NCBI GenBank assembly: GCA_035297385.1
Contig: DATGZD010000015.1
Location: forward strand, 1-41,860
Direction: 5' to 3'
From: UBA11855 sp035297385
GTDB taxonomy: Archaea; Thermoproteota; Bathyarchaeia; Bathyarchaeales; Bathycorpusculaceae
Length of the DNA: 41,860 bases
The notes beneath the pieces are model-generated. The model had not been told where the DNA came from. It saw only the letters and a program-made list of their open reading frames with translations, and ran no database searches. The position numbers were made by a program, and so were the translations under genes. This document shows positions 33,584 through 41,860 of the stretch, piece after piece; within the stretch, counting starts at the first letter, position 1; the number at the start of each line of letters is the position of its first letter.

Positions 33584-34861
33584 TTATTCGACCATGCATT
33601 GCCCTTTTACTAAATCGTCAAATTGTTCTCGTTTTCGTACCAATTTATCTTTACCACATGCGATTAACACTTCGGCAGCTCGTGGACGAAGATTATACTG
33701 TGAACTCATTGAATAACCATATGCGCCCGCATCTAATACTGCTAATAAATCACCTTCCTGTACTATGGGTAAGCATCTATCTTTGGCTAATGCATCACCA
33801 GATTCGCAGATTGGTCCAACAACATCATAAATTAGTTCATCTGGGGCATTCAATTTATTCGCAACAGCAATATGATGATAAGAACCATACATTGTTGGTC
33901 TTACAAGCGTGTTAAACCCAGCGTCGACACCTATGAACTTCTTGTAAGGAGTAATCTTTATTGTATTGACTGTTGTGAGAAGGATGCTCGCATCTGCCAC
34001 TAAGTATCTGCCAGGTTCTACACAGAAGACGGGGTTGCCTAACTCATCTTTTTCAATATGATTCTTGAATGCTCCTAGCACTCTATCACTGAAGACCGTT
34101 AGGTCAAGTTCTTTATCCTCAGGCTTGTAGGGTACGCCTAACCCACCGCCTATATCGACAAATTCAAATTCTATATCAATTTCATTGTGAACTTTCTTAG
34201 CGATGTTAAGCATCTTTTCCAATGCTTGAACGAAAGGTTCAACATTTAGAACACCTGACCCCACATGCATCTGTATACCGAATCTTCTAACGCCTGCCTT
34301 CTTCGCCGTTTCATAAGCCTGTAACACGTCAGTCTCCCAAAGACCAAACTTGGATTGCTTGCCTGCCGTTATCACATGATTGTGAAGCCCAGCACCAACT
34401 TCTGGGTTAACTCTAACAGATAAGATTTCAGGGACCTGTAAGTTGAGTAGCCTGTTTAATTGAGATAAAGAATCGATGTTGATGGTAACGTTTGAGTTAA
34501 TGAGAAATTCTAATTCGTCAGTTCTAACACTTGTACCCGTGAACATTATTCGGTCAGGTGAGAATCCACTTGCTAATGCAACTGAGACTTCACCTGGACT
34601 TACGGCATCTATATAGGCGCCTGCATTCTCTAAAATTCTTAGTGCAGACATGTTTGAGTTAGCTTTGGCAGCATAATATATCCTAGTATTTTCATAGTTG
34701 GAGGTTAACGCTACTCTTAGGCGTCCATAGTTCTCTTTAATACGTTTCTCACTGATAATATACAATGGTGTATCATATTTTTTGGCTAACTCCAAAGCAG
34801 ATATGCCATCAAAGTAGAGTTCTCCTGCTCTGTTTTCTAAAGGTTCATGTATTATCTGCAT
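33584..34861 (-). CDS. lysA: diaminopimelate decarboxylase
   Basis: A PLP-dependent alanine-racemase-fold decarboxylase making lysine from meso-diaminopimelate. It has IYYAAKANSN with the PLP lysine K66, HVGSG, VDIGGGLGVPY, EPGRYLV and CESGDALA. ATG at 34861 is preferred over the GTG at 34870 because AGGTG lies 6 bases upstream; 425 aa. Lysine is the end product of the operon. Confidence 0.95.
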   Translation of the reverse strand: MQIIHEPLENRAGELYFDGISALELAKKYDTPLYIISEKRIKENYGRLRVALTSNYENTRIYYAAKANSNMSALRILENAGAYIDAVSPGEVSVALASGFSPDRIMFTGTSVRTDELEFLINSNVTINIDSLSQLNRLLNLQVPEILSVRVNPEVGAGLHNHVITAGKQSKFGLWETDVLQAYETAKKAGVRRFGIQMHVGSGVLNVEPFVQALEKMLNIAKKVHNEIDIEFEFVDIGGGLGVPYKPEDKELDLTVFSDRVLGAFKNHIEKDELGNPVFCVEPGRYLVADASILLTTVNTIKITPYKKFIGVDAGFNTLVRPTMYGSYHHIAVANKLNAPDELIYDVVGPICESGDALAKDRCLPIVQEGDLLAVLDAGAYGYSMSSQYNLRPRAAEVLIACGKDKLVRKREQFDDLVKGQCMVE

Positions 34862-34891
34862 TTTTTGCACCTTTTAGGACCACGTTATCAA

Positions 34892-35950
34892 TTATGCTAA
34901 TCCTTTTGCTACGACCAATTCTGCACTAAGGATACCTTGTCCAGCAGCCCCACGAATCGTATTATGACCTAAACACATATACTTCATAGTCATAATGGGA
35001 TCTTTTCTAACTCTGCCGACAACAACACTCATACCTTTACCCGTATCTCTATCAAATCGGGGTTGTGGACGGTTTGGTTCTTTCCGCACAACAATTGGAT
35101 GCTCAGGTGCTGAAGGTAGCTTTAGTTTTTGCGGTTCACCTTTAAAAGTTGCAAATGCCGCTTCGATTTCATCTACTGAAGGATTACTATCAAATTTTAT
35201 GAAGACAGACTCTAAATGTCCATCTTTTACATTTACGCGATTGCAACTTGCGCTTAACTGAAAATCTGCATCTTTTACAATGTTACCGTCGAAGTTGCCG
35301 AGAATTTTGAGAGCTTCAACTTCCATCTTTTCCTCTTCTTTTGATATATACGGAACCACATTATCGATGATATCCAGTGAAGGTACACCGGGATAGCCAG
35401 CACCACTTAACGCCTGCATAGTTGAAACTATGATTTGTTTAAGACCAAATTGCATCAATGGCTTCAATGATAACACTAGTTGAATGGTACTGCAGTTAGG
35501 ATCAGTGGAAATGAACCCTTTCCAACCGCGTTGACTCTTTTGAATTGGAATAAGAGCGACATGTTCAGGGTTGACTTCAGGAATCAATAAAGGTACGTCT
35601 TGCTCCATTCTATGCGCGCCTGCTTTACTGAAGACTGGGTAAAGAGCACCAAATTCAGTTTCGATTGGTCCAGCAAGGTCTCCTGGCAACGCAGAGAATA
35701 CAAAATCTATATCACCAGCTTTTTCGACAGCTTCTACAGTAGCATCTGCTACAATCATTTCTGCAATATCTTTTGGCAGTTCAGATTCCATAGTCCAATT
35801 GCATGCTTGCGCATAACGTTTACCGGCAGAGCGTTCGCTTGCTGCTAATACTTCAATCTTGAACCATGGATGACCCTGTAATAATTGAATAAATCTCTGC
35901 CCAACGGCACCTGTGGCGCCAAGGATAGCTACTTTACGCTTGAAAGACAT
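34892..35950 (-). CDS. asd: aspartate-semialdehyde dehydrogenase
   Basis: Reduces aspartyl phosphate to aspartate semialdehyde with NADPH. The GATGAVGQRF dinucleotide site is at residues 11-20 and the catalytic cysteine is C153 in STDPNCSTIQ. This is the archaeal/fungal-type enzyme, 352 aa. ATG at 35950 overlaps the lysC end by 17 bp. Its product feeds both DapA and, by inference, the COG1900 homocysteine branch encoded downstream. Confidence 0.96.
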   Translation of the reverse strand: MSFKRKVAILGATGAVGQRFIQLLQGHPWFKIEVLAASERSAGKRYAQACNWTMESELPKDIAEMIVADATVEAVEKAGDIDFVFSALPGDLAGPIETEFGALYPVFSKAGAHRMEQDVPLLIPEVNPEHVALIPIQKSQRGWKGFISTDPNCSTIQLVLSLKPLMQFGLKQIIVSTMQALSGAGYPGVPSLDIIDNVVPYISKEEEKMEVEALKILGNFDGNIVKDADFQLSASCNRVNVKDGHLESVFIKFDSNPSVDEIEAAFATFKGEPQKLKLPSAPEHPIVVRKEPNRPQPRFDRDTGKGMSVVVGRVRKDPIMTMKYMCLGHNTIRGAAGQGILSAELVVAKGLA

Positions 35951-37118
35951 GATTAATCGCTTCTGTCGCCTTTTTCAGTTGATTTTCTTCAATAAAAACG
36001 TTGATGGTTGTCTTGCTTGTCGTAACCTCAAGAATGTTAATTCCATTCTGGCTTAATGCTGTACTGACTCGTGCAACTCCACCTGGTGAATCAACAAATG
36101 TAGGGTGATTGACTTGAAGTAAGGCTACGTTTTCTCTGTGGCTGATGGCTCTAAAACCATCAACCGAATGAAGCTTGTTTAAAACTGCATGTACCTTGCC
36201 ATCAGAGGTGAAGACAGTAAGTGAGCGTTTTCCTGAACTGACTCCATAAATAGATTTTTGGCTCAGTATGGTGAATACTTTTTGAAGATTTTCAGCATTA
36301 ACTTCACAGATTACATTAATCGCCAACAAATTCATGTGACTAGCTGTGTCAACAGAGTTGATATTGAAAGAACCAGTAATTTCAGTTCCTCCTGTTGCCA
36401 AGTTTTCAGTAGAAAAGTTAACAACACGTAATTTCTGGTTAGGCAATTTATGTTTGAGCGATTCCGGCTTGATGATTTTTGCTCCTCCTTGAGCAAGATC
36501 GAACATTTCATGAACATCCAATTCTTCCAAAGCTTTAGCTGTAGATACTATTTTTGGATCAGCCGATAGAACTCCAAGTGTTTCTTTTACAAGTATAACT
36601 TCATCTGCTTCCAAGCTTTTCGCAAGTAGAAGAGCGGTTGTATCGCTTCCGCCACGCCCAAGGGTTGTAACATGACCTTTAGAGTCTTTTCCTATGAAAC
36701 CACAAACAACAGGAATCGTTTCCGATAGCATAGGTATGATGAATTTTTGTACGAGTGCGTGGATTTGCTCTAAAATAGGTTTAGCATTGCGAAAATTTGA
36801 ATCAGTAATTATTGGCCAACCTCTATCTGTTGGATCTAATACAAGTGATTTTGCACCCAAGGCTTTCAGTGCTGAGCAAAAAACTCGCGCACTAGTTCTT
36901 TCACCCATTGAAACGATTTCAGCATAGTCTTCATCACTTACATTACTGATTTCGTTAATTACATTAACTAGGTTATCAGTCGTGTTACCCATAGCTGAAA
37001 CTACTACAACTTTTTGTCTGTAGGGCGATTTTACAATAAGCTCTGCTGCATGTTTGATTTTTTCACTTGTAGCTAGATCTGCTCCACCAAATTTAATCAC
37101 TACTCTGCCATTAACCAA
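35934..37118 (-). CDS. lysC: aspartate kinase
   Basis: Phosphorylates aspartate, the first committed step. N-terminal VVIKFGGADLA, then the kinase domain with TLGRGGSDTTALLLAKSL (about 150-170), and two ACT regulatory domains from about residue 255 (MNLLAINVICEVNAENLQ and FVDSPGGVARVSTALSQNGI), which usually mediate feedback by lysine or threonine. TTG start at 37118 with GGAG in the end of dapB; a GTG at the sixth codon region would be shorter. 394 aa, slightly compact. Confidence 0.95.
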   Translation of the reverse strand: MVNGRVVIKFGGADLATSEKIKHAAELIVKSPYRQKVVVVSAMGNTTDNLVNVINEISNVSDEDYAEIVSMGERTSARVFCSALKALGAKSLVLDPTDRGWPIITDSNFRNAKPILEQIHALVQKFIIPMLSETIPVVCGFIGKDSKGHVTTLGRGGSDTTALLLAKSLEADEVILVKETLGVLSADPKIVSTAKALEELDVHEMFDLAQGGAKIIKPESLKHKLPNQKLRVVNFSTENLATGGTEITGSFNINSVDTASHMNLLAINVICEVNAENLQKVFTILSQKSIYGVSSGKRSLTVFTSDGKVHAVLNKLHSVDGFRAISHRENVALLQVNHPTFVDSPGGVARVSTALSQNGINILEVTTSKTTINVFIEENQLKKATEAINHVFQA

Positions 37119-37121
37119 TGC

Positions 37122-37913
37122 TTAGAGCTCCAGAACATCAGCCATGTCAAATATTCGCCGCTCACCCTGCTTACTCAACCATTCAGTGGCATAGATTGCT
37201 CCTTGAGCCAAAACGCTACGCGAAAACGCAATATGTTCAATACGAAGCATCTCATACGGACCAGCAACGATAAGATCATGGATGCCTGGGACTCCGCCTG
37301 CACGTAGTGCAGCAATTTCCAGTTCATCAGCTTTCCTGAGACTAATGCCTTCTCTACCATGCACTGTTGTTGTATAGCCACGGATGCCTGCAACGATTTC
37401 GCCTAATTTTATAGCGGTTCCACTTGGCGCATCTTTCTTTAATGTGTGATGTATTTCGCTAATACTAAAATGGTAGTCCTTAGGAAAGGCATCAAGAACC
37501 TTAACTAATTTGAAAAGCACGTTTACGCCTATACTATAGTTCGGCGAAAAGACGGCTGGAACTTTTCCTTCCACTGCTTCACGAACTAACCGATTTTGTG
37601 CATCATTGAATCCTGTAGTTCCTAGGATTATTTTCTTACCTAAACCTGCGATTATAGGAATATTCTGTACTTCTGCTACGGGTGAAGTAAAAGTGATATA
37701 AATGTCTGCGTTTTCAGCTGCTTCTTGTATTCTTTCTGAACTGACTATTTCTGTCTGTGAATCAGTAATACCTAATTCATTAAGAGTTTTTCCAATGGCA
37801 GGATTTCCTGTTGCTTCAATTGCACCGACTATTTGGTGTTCTTTGATAGTAGCTTCACGGATAATTGCCATGCCCATCTTGCCGGCTGCGCCTGCAACGC
37901 AGAGTTTAAGCAT
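37122..37913 (-). CDS. dapB: 4-hydroxy-tetrahydrodipicolinate reductase
   Basis: An NAD(P)H reductase; N-terminal LKLCVAGAAGKMG nucleotide site, GTTGF, and the catalytic ISEIHHTLKKDAPSGTAIKL motif. ATG at 37913 (263 aa) is preferred over the ATG at 37940, since it gives the family start and follows GGAAGGGA. It overlaps the dapA stop by 8 bp, implying coupled translation. Confidence 0.95.
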   Translation of the reverse strand: MLKLCVAGAAGKMGMAIIREATIKEHQIVGAIEATGNPAIGKTLNELGITDSQTEIVSSERIQEAAENADIYITFTSPVAEVQNIPIIAGLGKKIILGTTGFNDAQNRLVREAVEGKVPAVFSPNYSIGVNVLFKLVKVLDAFPKDYHFSISEIHHTLKKDAPSGTAIKLGEIVAGIRGYTTTVHGREGISLRKADELEIAALRAGGVPGIHDLIVAGPYEMLRIEHIAFSRSVLAQGAIYATEWLSKQGERRIFDMADVLEL

Positions 37914-38943
37914 AGGTAAGTCCCTTCCATGATTGTTCATTGTATAATCGGTCTTGAATATTCACATCAAAATAATCTGCGATGGGTAATAGGATTTGTG
38001 GGTTGGTTTCGTAGACTTTCCGTGCTGCTGCTAGGATAGTGTCAAGACCTTGTTGGGTCATTTTTCCAAGCGGCTGTCTGCATGGACCGGACGGCATTCC
38101 TAAAATATTCATAAGTGTCTTGTAAGGAAGCGGGTTTCTTGCTTTGCAGGTTGCCGGTCCAAAACTAGTTTGTTCTTGAGTCTTCACAGTAACAATATTG
38201 AAGAGTGGTTGTAACGCTTGTGCTACTTCTTTTGCCTCATTCATTTTTCCATCACGAATAAAATGAGCTAATGCTGCGACTGCACGAGGAGCAATATTTG
38301 ATGTTACTGATATTACGCCTGAAGCGCTGATTTCTGGCATCGTCATCATTGCAAAAGTCTTGTCATCATCACCTGAGAGTATATCGTAATCTTCTCCACA
38401 GAGTTTGCGAGTTAACTTCATATTCTCTAAATCTCCTGTCGCTTCTTTTACTGTCCGCACGTTTGGGTATTGTTGGTATAGAATTGCTAGGTCTTGGGGC
38501 AGAAGTTGTGTTCCTGTTCTACCTGGAATAACATATGGGATTATTTGGACCTCTGGAAACTGCTCTGCTACAGGTTCAACATATTCTCTTCGAATCTCCA
38601 TTGAGCTTGGCCCATTGTAGTATGGGTCAACAAGCAAAATGTTTCTTACTCCAATGTGTTGAGCATGTGCAGTGGCTTCTATGGTTTCCTGTGTTGAGTT
38701 GCTGCCTGTTCCAGCAATAATTACCATCTTTTCACCAGCGTATTCTTTCGTTCTCTCAATCACTCTATTGTGTTCATTCCAATCCAACGTTGGGCTTTCT
38801 CCAGTAGTACCAACCGCTAAGAGACCCTGGACACCTTCACGAACCTGAAACTCGACAAGGTTCCTTAAGCCTTCATAATCTACGTCATGGAGTTTTGTCA
38901 TGGGCGTGATTAACGCTGTGTAACAACCATTGAAAGATACCAC
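37906..38943 (-). CDS. dapA: 4-hydroxy-tetrahydrodipicolinate synthase
   Basis: A class I aldolase condensing pyruvate with aspartate semialdehyde. The Schiff-base lysine is K166 (TVKEATGD); GTTGES (45-50) and the YVIPGRTG region are present, with Y137 in the usual tyrosine position. At 345 aa it is about 45 residues longer than most DapA proteins, the extra being a C-terminal extension. The start is GTG at 38943 with AGGTGA upstream. It is the first gene of the lysine operon. Confidence 0.93.
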   Translation of the reverse strand: MVSFNGCYTALITPMTKLHDVDYEGLRNLVEFQVREGVQGLLAVGTTGESPTLDWNEHNRVIERTKEYAGEKMVIIAGTGSNSTQETIEATAHAQHIGVRNILLVDPYYNGPSSMEIRREYVEPVAEQFPEVQIIPYVIPGRTGTQLLPQDLAILYQQYPNVRTVKEATGDLENMKLTRKLCGEDYDILSGDDDKTFAMMTMPEISASGVISVTSNIAPRAVAALAHFIRDGKMNEAKEVAQALQPLFNIVTVKTQEQTSFGPATCKARNPLPYKTLMNILGMPSGPCRQPLGKMTQQGLDTILAAARKVYETNPQILLPIADYFDVNIQDRLYNEQSWKGLTYA

Positions 38944-38980
38944 TATGTGTCACCTACGTAAAACCCAGTATTCTCCGAGC

Positions 38981-38996
38981 TATTTAAGATTTCCGT
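38981..38996 (-). promoter_or_regulatory. BRE/TATA-like promoter of the dapA operon
   Basis: On the minus strand CGGAAA is followed by ATCTTAAATA, an archaeal BRE plus TATA pattern, about 40 bp before the dapA GTG. This would start transcription about 15 nt upstream of it. No leader attenuator is evident. Sequence-based inference. Confidence 0.45.
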
Positions 38997-39175
38997 TTTC
39001 ATTACTGCTGATACGGATTTTGCTAGTTAATGGTCATACCATTACATAATTGCTTTCTGAATTTACGTGTTTCGTAAAATGCTGTTTTCCCATAAATTGA
39101 AAGGCAGATCAAGTGTGAACAAAAATCTAAAATCGACAGAGGGTCCAAATAATAAAGCAGATAGGAGCGAGAACA

Positions 39176-39730
39176 ACGAAAATTAATCATACAGAGATCG
39201 GTATCTGTGGTCTCTCTTGTCGACTGTGTCCCGCATATTATAGAGAAACACAAAGTAAATGCGGAGGGTGTAAAAGCCAATATCGCATGGGAGCACCCTG
39301 CCCGTTCCACAATTGTGCTCTCAAGAAGAAAAACGTAGAATTCTGTGGATTCTGTAGTGAAAATATAAGTTGTGACCGATGGAGAAAACATAGAGAGATG
39401 GGTAAACAACATGATTCAATCGTTAGCTACCAAAAACTTGAAACTAACATCGATTTTATCCGAAAAAGGGGGCTGGAAGAATTTGAGAAACAGCAAAAAG
39501 CAAGAGAGAAAATTGTTCAATCCATGTTATCAGAATTCAACGAAGACCGATCAAAGACATTCTATTGTATTGCTGCAACAATGCTAGAAATTGATGAACT
39601 CGAAAAAGCTTTAGATGAAGCTAGAGAGAAGTCAATTAATTTGAATCTAAAGACGAAAGCGAAAATCATGCATTCAATATTGAATACCATTGCAGAAGAC
39701 AAAAACTATGTACTGAGACTCAGAAAATAA
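39176..39730 (+). CDS. DUF3795 family cysteine-rich protein
   Basis: A protein of about 185 aa whose N-terminal domain has eight or more cysteines: ICGLSCRLCPAYYRE, KCGGCK, APCPFHNC, then FCGFC and C-DRW. This is the DUF3795 pattern, probably binding zinc. The C-terminal half is helical and charged. The first canonical start (ATG 39287) would cut off the CGLxC motifs, so the true start must be upstream, where the frame is open from 39131 but has no ATG, GTG or TTG. AGGAG at 39163-39167 points to a non-standard start, ACG at 39176 or ATT at 39182. The exact start is uncertain. Confidence 0.75.
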   Translation, partial: TKINHTEIGICGLSCRLCPAYYRETQSKCGGCKSQYRMGAPCPFHNCALKKKNVEFCGFCSENISCDRWRKHREMGKQHDSIVSYQKLETNIDFIRKRGLEEFEKQQKAREKIVQSMLSEFNEDRSKTFYCIAATMLEIDELEKALDEAREKSINLNLKTKAKIMHSILNTIAEDKNYVLRLRK

Positions 39731-39836
39731 GAAACTATGAGATTAAAAACGGCTTCTTCTTTTTACACAATCTTTTTTTAGGTTAAACTCAGAGTCTAAG
39801 CATCTTTAACTCATTGAGGAGATTCTGGGGCATAAC

Positions 39837-41860
39837 TTGAGCACATGGCACGCACAGAATGCAAAGCAAGTCATTGATGCTTTAGAAGTGAATCCGGATG
39901 TAGGATTGACAAATTCGGAAGCTACGAAACGATTAGCGAGAGTTGGACCCAATAAACTTATGGAAGAAGATAGAATTCATTTTCTTGCCATCCTCAAAGA
40001 AGAAATAACTGAACCTATGATTATCTTGCTCCTCATCATTGGTGTGCTTTATGGCATATTAGATCCAAATCTATTGGATGCTATAACTATAATTGTTGTA
40101 GTAACGGTCCTTGTTCTTGTCGAGGTCTGGAACGAGTATCGTGCTAAACATTCCATAGCGGCATTAAGACAATTATCATCTCCAACAACAATAGTACTTA
40201 GAGATGGAAAACCAGTAGAAGTACAAACTACACGGATTGTGCCCGGTGACATAATACTCGTAAAACCGGGGCAACGCATTCCTGCAGATGCTCGTCTTTT
40301 AGAAACCATCGGTTTAGAGGTTGATGAAGCTTCTTTGACTGGAGAATCTTTCCCAGCAGTCAAAGAAGCTACAGCCGTTTTATCTATGGATGCTCGTAGC
40401 AACGAGCAACAAAACATGATTTTTGCAGGAACCGTCATTACAAAGGGTCATGGAAAAGCTGTGGTTACAGCAACGGGTATAGATACGGAGTTGGGAAGAA
40501 TTGCAGGTGTGGCTAAGGCAGCGAAAGAACCGAAAACCCCGTTGCAATTGGCAATGAAGCAATTAGCCAAGACTCTAGTGTGGATAGCTGTTTTCTTTAG
40601 CATACTTATTCCTGTGCTAGAATTTTTGCGAGGCGGAGGTACACCACCAACAACACTGATTTTAACAGGACTTGCTTTGGCTTTTGTAGTAATTCCTGAA
40701 GAATTGCCTATAATCATAACTATGGTTTTAGGAGTAGGCTCTTATGCGTTATCAAAGAAGAAAGCAATTGTAAAACGTCTACGTGCTGCAGAAACTCTCG
40801 GCAACGTTACAGTTATAGCTTCAGATAAAACAGGCACGATTACAGAGAATAAAATGCGTGTTGAAAGCTTATACTTTGATGGCAAAATAGTGCAGAGCTC
40901 TGATTTCAAGGATAATGAGAAGCAAGCGTTAAAGACCGCTCTGTTGGCAAGTGAGGGCATCAAAGACGTTACTGCAGATGTTGTCTTTAGTAACCCAATG
41001 TCACAGGCTATTATAGAAAAGCTAAGGAGTTCAGGATTAGACGTTCAAAAAGCTCGAGAAGAATGGAACCTTAAAGATGAAATAAGTTTTGACAATAGTC
41101 GTAAACTCGCCTCCTATATTTATGAATATGGAAAATCACGAATTCTCCTTTCTAGTGGTGCTCCAGAAAACGTACTGGCAAATTCTACACGTACTCTGCT
41201 CAACGGCTCAGAAGTTGACTTAACCGATTTCATGAGAAAGCATGTCACAGAAAGCATTCTTGCTATGGCACAAATAGGACAGCGCCTCTTAGCTTTTGGC
41301 TATCATAGATTACAGACAAGTGAGAAAGAGGCACAGCTTGAGCAGAACATTGTATTTGTGGGTATCGTTGGTTTTGTTGATCCACCGCGGCTTGAAGTTC
41401 GCGAGGCTATTACTCAGTGCCAGAAAGCTGGAATAAGAGTCATAATGGTTACAGGTGATCATCCTGCAACGGCTAAGACCGTCGCCCAGCAAGTTGGCAT
41501 AAACAGTGCAAGAGTCTTGACAGGCAATGATATTACGGCAATGACAGATGATGAATTGAAGAATGCTTTGCAGAAAACATACATTTTTGCACGCACTACG
41601 CCTGAAGATAAGCTGCGATTAGTCAAATTATTGCGTGAGAGTGGAGAAATTGTGGCAGTTACGGGTGATGGTGTAAACGATGCGCCAGCTCTAAAACAAG
41701 CACACATTGGAGTAGCTATGGGTGTTCGCGGGACGGATGTTGCCAAAGAAACAGCGGATATAGTATTAGCTGATGATAACTTCGCTACTATTGTCACGGC
41801 CATTAAAGAGGGACGAAAACTATTCAGTAACCTGAAAAAGGGTGTAGGATACTATCTTGC
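39837..41860 (+). CDS. P-type cation-transporting ATPase (partial, runs off the window)
   Basis: An ion pump of the P2 (Ca2+/Na+-like) type. The N-terminal cation-ATPase domain begins WHAQNAKQVIDALEVNPDVG, then two membrane helices, the actuator with DEASLTGES, helices with PEELP in M4, the phosphorylation site SDKTGT (D330), a nucleotide domain, and the hinge GDGVNDAPALK. The PEELP form differs from the PEGLP of typical SERCA pumps, so the ion is unsure. Start TTG at 39837, after GGGG. The gene runs past the window end with 674 codons seen. Confidence 0.92.
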   Translation, partial: MSTWHAQNAKQVIDALEVNPDVGLTNSEATKRLARVGPNKLMEEDRIHFLAILKEEITEPMIILLLIIGVLYGILDPNLLDAITIIVVVTVLVLVEVWNEYRAKHSIAALRQLSSPTTIVLRDGKPVEVQTTRIVPGDIILVKPGQRIPADARLLETIGLEVDEASLTGESFPAVKEATAVLSMDARSNEQQNMIFAGTVITKGHGKAVVTATGIDTELGRIAGVAKAAKEPKTPLQLAMKQLAKTLVWIAVFFSILIPVLEFLRGGGTPPTTLILTGLALAFVVIPEELPIIITMVLGVGSYALSKKKAIVKRLRAAETLGNVTVIASDKTGTITENKMRVESLYFDGKIVQSSDFKDNEKQALKTALLASEGIKDVTADVVFSNPMSQAIIEKLRSSGLDVQKAREEWNLKDEISFDNSRKLASYIYEYGKSRILLSSGAPENVLANSTRTLLNGSEVDLTDFMRKHVTESILAMAQIGQRLLAFGYHRLQTSEKEAQLEQNIVFVGIVGFVDPPRLEVREAITQCQKAGIRVIMVTGDHPATAKTVAQQVGINSARVLTGNDITAMTDDELKNALQKTYIFARTTPEDKLRLVKLLRESGEIVAVTGDGVNDAPALKQAHIGVAMGVRGTDVAKETADIVLADDNFATIVTAIKEGRKLFSNLKKGVGYYL

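Noticed and set aside
35614..35619. GCGCGC within asd as another break scar
   Set aside because: It lies in an intact, conserved coding region (GAHRM) with no disruption.

Overview
The window looks like chromosomal DNA of a low-GC archaeon, plausibly of the Bathyarchaeia type. This is inferred from gene content only: TrmB regulators, FmdE, UPF0280, COG1900 with NIL-ferredoxin, DapL lysine synthesis, PQQ-repeat surface proteins with a C-terminal membrane anchor, TATA/BRE-like promoters, and frequent GTG/TTG starts.

Layout. 1-4088 is a surface-glycan cluster: a GT4 fragment, a GT2 glycosyltransferase, a sugar aminotransferase, a small unknown ORF, a sugar 3,4-ketoisomerase and a CatB-like acetyltransferase, which together suggest a dTDP-3-acetamido-3,6-dideoxyhexose. 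4304-7534 is a full carB without carA. 7535-10720 holds an orphan tRNA 3' end, a membrane protein with a probable homopolymer frameshift near its start, an SDR, a flavin reductase and a broken radical SAM gene. 10809-14381 is a 3.57 kb islet bounded by perfect 119-bp inverted repeats; it carries an AbiV-like gene, a DUF6680-like gene, decayed ORFs, a cas1 3' fragment and a methyltransferase. 14553-19878 is a plastic region with three paralogous secreted proteins (one truncated), a second cas1 fragment, a PolX-like tail, an ECF S component with tandem operators, and two TrmB paralogs. 20362-28491 has a Dpm1-like glycosyltransferase, two PQQ-repeat surface proteins, membrane proteins, and an fmdE/ECF pair.

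28746-38943 is one minus-strand block: dapA-dapB-lysC-asd-lysA-dapF-dapL makes lysine from aspartate by the diaminopimelate aminotransferase route. Immediately downstream are COG1900, NIL-ferredoxin and UPF0280, the set linked in methanogens to making homocysteine from aspartate semialdehyde and sulfide. The block therefore appears to supply aspartate semialdehyde to both branches. The window ends in a DUF3795 protein and a P-type ATPase that runs off the edge.

The most unusual signals are (i) the islet with 119-bp inverted repeats and (ii) short GCGCGC tracts that are almost all non-coding and, in at least four places, sit exactly where a gene is cut off (tRNA, cas1, PolX tail, secreted protein).
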